NCBI GenBank assembly: GCA_002423325.1
Contig: DIVQ01000124.1
Location: 6,377 to 18,108, forward strand
Length of the DNA: 11,732 nt
Direction of reading: 5' to 3'
DNA from: Anaerolineales bacterium UBA6128
GTDB lineage: Bacteria > Chloroflexota > Anaerolineae > UBA1429
The notes under the pieces are model-generated. The model made no database searches and had not been told where the DNA came from. It saw nothing but the letters and a program-made list of their open reading frames with translations. Positions 7,925-11,732 of the stretch are shown one piece after another; positions within the stretch are counted from its first letter, which is position 1, and each line of letters starts with the position of its first letter. Position numbers and translations under genes: made by a program.

Positions 7925-10900
7925 CTGATGCTGACCGAGGCCGAAGCGGACGCCCAGAGGGCGGGCGGCACCTGGAGCGCCATGTTCAGCCCGGGCAGCC
8001 TGGCGAACCGGGCGCCGACGTTGACGTGGCTGCTGCTGGTAACCTTCCTGGGGCTGGTCGCCTTCCCGCTCGGCTTTGTGGCCTTTCGCAGGTTGCGCGA
8101 CCGCGGCTATGTGCTCAGCAAGACGCTTGGGCTGCTGTTGCTCGGCTATCTGTCGTGGGTGCTGCCCAGCCTGAAGCTGGCGCCGTTCACGCGCGGAACC
8201 ATCCTGGCGATGCTGGGCGTGCTGACGCTGACAGGCCTGGGCGTGGCCTGGGTGCAACGTCGCGCGCTGGCCGCTTACCTGCGGGCGCGCTGGCGGCTGC
8301 TGCTGGTCAACGAGCTGCTCTGGTTGGCGTTCTTTGCGTTTTTCTGGCTGATTCGCTGGGGCAACCCCGACCTTTGGCACCCCGCTATGGGCGGCGAAAA
8401 GCCGATGGACTTGGCCTACCTCAACGCCATCATCAAGAGCACCTACTTTCCGCCGTACGACCCCTGGTTCGCGGGCGGCTATATCAACTATTACTACTAT
8501 GGTCTGGTGAACGTGGCCACCCTCATCAAGGCCACGGGGATCCTGCCGGAGGTAGCCTACAACCTGGCGATCCCGACGCTGTTCGCGATGACGGCCATGG
8601 GCGCCTGCAGTGTGACGTTCAACCTGGTCAAGCCACACGATGCCGGGGCTACGGACGAAAGCGGGTGGTGGCCGCGTGCGCTGCGTTACGGCGTGCTGAG
8701 CGCGCTGCTGGTGGCGGTGGCGGGCAACCTGGGCGAGGTCCGCCTGCTCGTAACCGGCCTGGAGAGCCTGGGCGGGAACGTGACCTTCAGCAGCAGCATC
8801 CCGGGGCTGAGCACGCTCGTCAAGGTGCTGGCCGGGTTGGGGGCCTGGCTCAAGGGCGCACAGTTGCCCTTCCGACCCGAGTGGTGGTACTGGAATGCCA
8901 GCCGCGTGATGGGCAACGGCGAAATCAACGAGTTCCCCTTCTTTACGTTTTTGTACGCCGATCTGCACGCGCACCTGACGGCGCTGCCCTTTACCACGCT
9001 GGTGCTGGGTCTGGCGACCGGTCTGGTGGCGAAGCCCGTCGCGGCGCTTGCGCGCTTGGCGCGCGACGATCGCGGCGCCCATCCGACGGTGGATGCGGTG
9101 GTGAGCGCTCAGCAAGCGGCAGCAATACAGCCGGCGGCTGATGAGACGCTGGCGGTGGCAGAGCCGACCGTGGGCTGGGGACGCCGCGCCGCGGTCTGGC
9201 TGCGCGACCGACTGCTGCGCCGGAGCATCGACTGGGCGCTGGCGTTGCAGGTGGGGCTGTTGGGCCTGGCGGTCGGCGAGTTGTGGTGCAACAACTCGTG
9301 GGATTTCCCCACCTACCTGGTGGTGGCGGTGGCCGCGTTGGGCTATGCCGCTTACGAGGCTTGGACGGAGGCGCGCGGCCGCGTGACCTGGCAGGCTGCG
9401 CTGACGCGTTGGGCGCTGCTCGCGGCGGCGGTCGCGGCGGTCAGCCTGATCGCCTTCCGGCCGTTCCACGCGCACTTTGGCTCAGCCTATACCAGCATCG
9501 AGCGCTGGAAGGGGCTGCGCACCGAGCTGGGCGACTATCTGGTGATCTGGGGGCTGCCGCTGTTCGCGCTCGCGTCGTACCTGCTGGCGCTGACCTTTGG
9601 TCGTGGTGCGCGCGGCGGGGTGGCGCGGGCGATCCGGCTGCACCTGCGCCACTTTGGGCGTATGCCGCGTTTGCGCAGGCTCTATGGCAGTCTGGTGCAG
9701 CGGCAGAGCGCGGCGTACGAGCTGGCCTGGTTCGCACTGGCGGCGCTGGCGCTGGTGATGCTGGTCGTTCTGGGGAGCAAGCAGTCCGTGGCGCTGGTGG
9801 CATTGCCGCTGCTGGTGCTGGCGGCAGGGCTGATCCTGCAGAAGCGCGCCACGGCGGCCGAGCGCTTTGTGCGCACGCTGATCGCGCTCGGCCTAGCGTT
9901 GACGCTGGGGGTCGAGTATGTGGTCATTAAGGGCGATATTGGTCGGATGAACAGCGTGTTCAAGTTCTACCTGCAGGTGTGGGTGCTCTGGGGCATCGCA
10001 GCGGGCGTGGCCCTGTCGCACCTGCTGCCGCGGCGCGTGCACTGGCCGTGGGGTTGGCGACGCGTCTGGCAGGTGGCGCTGGCGCTGCTGCTGATCGGGG
10101 TGATGCTCTATCCGGTGGGCGCCACGTGGGGCAAGGTCAACGACCGCTGGGCCGCCACGCAGCCGAACGGTCTGGACGGCATGGAGTACATGCGCACGGC
10201 GCACTATAACGACGGCGGCGACATGACGCTGGAATACGACCGGCTGGGGATCGAGTGGCTGCGCGAGAACGTGCAGGGCTCGCCCGTCATCGCGGAGGCC
10301 AACGCCGGACTGTACCGTTGGGGCAACCGCATCTCGATCTACACCGGGCTGCCCACCATCGTGGGCTGGGACTGGCACCAGAAGCAGCAGCGCGCCGTGG
10401 TAAGTGGCTGGGTGGTGGACTGGCGCGCGCAGGACGTGCGCGATCTGTACACCTCGAGCGATCTGGCGCTTACGTGCGAGATCTTTGCGCGCTACGACGT
10501 GGCCTACATCTATGTGGGCGAGCTGGAGCGCAACTATTACCCGGGGCCGGGACTCGACAAGCTGGCCGCGATGGTAGGATCCGAACTCGAGATCGTCTTC
10601 CAGAATGGCCCGGTGACCATCTACCGAGTGCTGCAGACCGAGGAGGTGGCGCGGGCACCGGGGGAGACGTCCCCTTTTGCTGAGGCGCAGGACGGCCATG
10701 GCGTGCGGGCTGACCTGCGCGACTGGCTGAGCCGCCACTGGGTGGGCGCCGTGGTGCGCGCGGACGGTCCGACCAAGGAGCCGAGCAGCCATCGCACCGA
10801 CGCCGAAGAGATAACGCCCCTGATGCTGGACGAGCCGGTCGAGCAGCTCAGGATCGTGGCGGATCGCGGCTGGAATCGGGCCGCTTCGAGCAACGCGTGG

Positions 10901-11732
10901 CTGGCGACGCTGTGCTGGTGGCTGGTGCTGCAGGCAATCGGGCTGGCCGCCTGGCCGGTGGTGGCGCGCATATTCCCGCGCATGGCCGACGCCGGTTACG
11001 CCCTGGCCAAGGGGCTCGGACTGCTGGCGGTCAGCTACCTGGTCTGGATCGGCGCCAGCCTGCGCCTGTGGCCCAACGAGTCCGGCGTGGCCTGGGTCGC
11101 GCTGGCGTTGCTGGCGGGGGTGGGCTGGCTGTGGGCGGGCCGGCGCGGGGCGCCCTGGGCGGGGGCACGCGCGCGCCTGATCCTGCTGGAGGAGGTCCTG
11201 TTCAGCGGCGCGTTCCTGGCCTTTGTGGGCCTGCGCGTGCTGAACCCGGACCTGTGGCAGCCCTGGTTCGGCGGCGAAAAGATGATGGAGATCGCCATCC
11301 TCAATGCGCTGTCCAAATCGGCCTGGATGCCGCCCTACGATCCCTATTTCAGCGGTGGCTATCTCAACTATTACTACTATGGCCAGTACATCGCCAACGT
11401 GCTGGTCAAGCTGACGGGGGTCACGCCCGAGGTCGGGTTCAACCTGGCGGTGCCGACCTTTTTCGCGCTGAGCGTCGCACACGTTTTTTGCGTGGGCAGC
11501 CAACTGGCAGCGCGACCACACGCACGGCGGCGGACGCTCGCAGCGAGCAACGAGGCTGCGGCGCAGCCGTTGCTGGCGGTGCCACACGGGCGCGACGGAG
11601 GCGGTCGGCGGGCTGTGCTGGGTGGCCTGTGGGCGGTGGTGCTGGTGGCGCTGGCGGGCAACCTGTCGGGCATCGCGCAGGTTTTCGAGTTGTTGGCGCG
11701 CGCGGGCGGCGCGACCTTTTCGGGTGATAGCG
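5837..11732 (+). CDS. giant multi-module membrane protein: GT-C domain plus two DUF2298 (Chlor_Arch_YYY) domains, 3' end outside window
   Basis: One uninterrupted frame runs from the ATG at 5837 to the window end (1965 codons, no stop). Three modules are visible. Residues 1 to about 696 are a GT39/PMT-like GT-C domain (first helix near 46-62, HPDE at 73-76, R143) ending in a soluble part. Residues about 697-1661 are a full DUF2298/YYY module with its hallmark motifs: GGEK at 852-855, YYYYG at 885-889, AGNL at 962-965, NEFPFF with DLHAH (1042-1046), RMNSVFKFY from 1370, and TGLPT...GWDWH at 1503-1514. A second copy starts near 1662 and is cut off after its AGNL motif. As I recall, the Chlor_Arch_YYY family description has a long class with an extra N-terminal region, two YYY copies and C-terminal TPR repeats, so TPRs may lie beyond the window. 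The function of DUF2298 is unknown. A membrane role in surface glycan or lipid-linked sugar transfer is inferred from the GT-C module and operon context. Confidence 0.9.
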   Translation, partial: MTERDQDPVELTSGAARDITWAGVGQSLASAWHRLGAMASDPHQSWWLLALILLLGGALRFTGINWDQFQHLHPDERYLTMLEGKLNWPHSLKQYFDTASNPLNPYNVGEGSFVYGLFPLVVAKFIGQISGKVDYDGIFLAGRAMAGALDLLCVLLVYLIGRRLYGSRHGLLGALLYSLTALAIQQSHFFTVDTSTTLFVTLALYYAVRVAQGERWGNMVMLGIAFGMAVAAKISVASFLLVIGLALLLRAFGRGARQERAPGEPLVNSTRRLGRLRVSVRVESDADPTPISAADNILLNVIRVGFQMLGILLVAALAFRIAQPQAFMGPGFFDLQFNPQWVNDMKSAVRTASGQVDIPPGHQWANRAPVWFLLKNMVQWGLGLPLGLALWAAWAYMAGALYRVFARGPRASDYTHGWNHLLPWVWFSFTFFYQSVQYVKAMRYIYPIYPTMAVMAGFGLVRLWDWAKGRAGQWRETSRARWAGVLRGLSTVIVLAVVLGTAFWAVAFTSIYTRPVSRVTASRWIYANVRRGAVIAWEEWDDPIPLNIDGLNSNNEFNFVKMSPYWEDREPAKKDALISWIEQAEYIVLSSNRLYGSIPRLPTRYPITTRYYETLFSGELGFDLAAEFTSRPSFLGIEINDDNAEESWTVYDHPKVSIFRKRADFDIANVRAILGGFDTSRVVPVTPLQVTKAPNNLMLTEAEADAQRAGGTWSAMFSPGSLANRAPTLTWLLLVTFLGLVAFPLGFVAFRRLRDRGYVLSKTLGLLLLGYLSWVLPSLKLAPFTRGTILAMLGVLTLTGLGVAWVQRRALAAYLRARWRLLLVNELLWLAFFAFFWLIRWGNPDLWHPAMGGEKPMDLAYLNAIIKSTYFPPYDPWFAGGYINYYYYGLVNVATLIKATGILPEVAYNLAIPTLFAMTAMGACSVTFNLVKPHDAGATDESGWWPRALRYGVLSALLVAVAGNLGEVRLLVTGLESLGGNVTFSSSIPGLSTLVKVLAGLGAWLKGAQLPFRPEWWYWNASRVMGNGEINEFPFFTFLYADLHAHLTALPFTTLVLGLATGLVAKPVAALARLARDDRGAHPTVDAVVSAQQAAAIQPAADETLAVAEPTVGWGRRAAVWLRDRLLRRSIDWALALQVGLLGLAVGELWCNNSWDFPTYLVVAVAALGYAAYEAWTEARGRVTWQAALTRWALLAAAVAAVSLIAFRPFHAHFGSAYTSIERWKGLRTELGDYLVIWGLPLFALASYLLALTFGRGARGGVARAIRLHLRHFGRMPRLRRLYGSLVQRQSAAYELAWFALAALALVMLVVLGSKQSVALVALPLLVLAAGLILQKRATAAERFVRTLIALGLALTLGVEYVVIKGDIGRMNSVFKFYLQVWVLWGIAAGVALSHLLPRRVHWPWGWRRVWQVALALLLIGVMLYPVGATWGKVNDRWAATQPNGLDGMEYMRTAHYNDGGDMTLEYDRLGIEWLRENVQGSPVIAEANAGLYRWGNRISIYTGLPTIVGWDWHQKQQRAVVSGWVVDWRAQDVRDLYTSSDLALTCEIFARYDVAYIYVGELERNYYPGPGLDKLAAMVGSELEIVFQNGPVTIYRVLQTEEVARAPGETSPFAEAQDGHGVRADLRDWLSRHWVGAVVRADGPTKEPSSHRTDAEEITPLMLDEPVEQLRIVADRGWNRAASSNAWLATLCWWLVLQAIGLAAWPVVARIFPRMADAGYALAKGLGLLAVSYLVWIGASLRLWPNESGVAWVALALLAGVGWLWAGRRGAPWAGARARLILLEEVLFSGAFLAFVGLRVLNPDLWQPWFGGEKMMEIAILNALSKSAWMPPYDPYFSGGYLNYYYYGQYIANVLVKLTGVTPEVGFNLAVPTFFALSVAHVFCVGSQLAARPHARRRTLAASNEAAAQPLLAVPHGRDGGGRRAVLGGLWAVVLVALAGNLSGIAQVFELLARAGGATFSGDS
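7925..10819 (+). repeat. DUF2298/YYY module, copy 1 (complete)
   Basis: Residues 697-1661 of the giant protein. The module begins with a linker motif LMLTE (697-701), then the first helix near 731, a block of helices to about 1440, and a soluble extracytoplasmic-type part ending with the TGLPT/GW/H motif region and a short beta-rich tail. GGEK (852) and YYYYG (885) are exactly 960 residues before their equivalents in copy 2. An Ala- and charge-rich loop of about 60 residues (near 1070-1130) separates two helices and is probably cytoplasmic. Boundaries are my estimate from comparing the two copies by eye. Confidence 0.75.
10820..11732 (+). repeat. DUF2298/YYY module, copy 2 (truncated by window edge)
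   Basis: Residues 1662-1965. It repeats copy 1 in order: LMLDE linker (1662), first helix near 1688, NPDLW, GGEK (1812-1815), PPYDPYF, YYYYG (1845-1849), and AGNL (1940-1943). The acidic residue after GGEK is Glu (KMME) instead of Asp (KPMD). A 19-nt stretch over the YYYYG motif is identical to copy 1 (11364-11382 versus 8484-8502). The Arg/Ala-rich loop before AGNL is 18 residues longer than in copy 1. Confidence 0.75.

Noticed and set aside
7385..9475. Long open frame on the - strand (about 696 codons)
   Set aside because: Antisense shadow of the giant membrane protein. The + strand frame has clear family motifs throughout and this one has none.
9893..11587. Long open frame on the - strand (about 564 codons)
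   Set aside because: Same reasoning: Arg/His/Gln-rich composition, opposite a motif-bearing + strand frame.
7982..11732. A separate gene starting at the in-frame ATG at 7982, just before the first YYY module
   Set aside because: No stop separates it from the upstream GT-C module, there is no clear Shine-Dalgarno before it, and the fused architecture matches the long class of the YYY family as I recall it.
1..11732. tRNA, rRNA, CRISPR array, insertion sequence or phage attachment site
   Set aside because: No cloverleaf-like segment, regularly spaced repeats, terminal inverted repeats or transposase-like frame was seen; the window is filled by the five genes.

Overview
The window is GC-rich and almost entirely coding. 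All five genes lie on the + strand, head to tail, with spacings of 1 nt, 6 nt, 36 nt and a 4-nt overlap, so they look like the middle of one operon. The window opens inside the first gene and ends inside the last. The likely source is a member of the Chloroflexota (green non-sulfur bacteria). This is an inference: the last gene belongs to the 'Chlor_Arch_YYY' (DUF2298) membrane protein family, which I recall as known mainly from Chloroflexi and some Archaea, and its two-copy architecture together with the high GC fits Chloroflexi best.

Layout: (1) the C-terminal two thirds or so of a GT4-type (GT-B fold) cytoplasmic glycosyltransferase, 1-736; (2) a class I SAM-dependent methyltransferase, 738-1637; (3) a 662-residue polytopic GT-C glycosyltransferase of the GT39/PMT/ArnT type, 1644-3632; (4) a 723-residue paralogue of gene 3, 3669-5840, with altered catalytic-loop residues; (5) a very large membrane protein from 5837 that is still open at the window end (1965 codons visible). 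Gene 5 has an N-terminal GT-C module followed by two tandem copies of the DUF2298/YYY module. The key motifs of the two copies lie exactly 960 residues apart, and the second copy is cut by the window edge.

Taken together, the genes suggest assembly of a surface or lipid-linked glycan. A cytoplasmic GT4 enzyme would add a sugar from a nucleotide donor, a methyltransferase might modify the glycan or its lipid carrier, and three or more GT-C-like membrane modules would transfer sugars from polyprenyl-phosphate donors on the outer face of the membrane. Substrate and product cannot be read from the sequence, and the DUF2298 module has no established function that I know of. No flippase, polymerase, transporter, RNA gene, mobile element or CRISPR array is visible. 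The only non-coding stretch longer than 6 nt is the 36-nt gap between genes 3 and 4.
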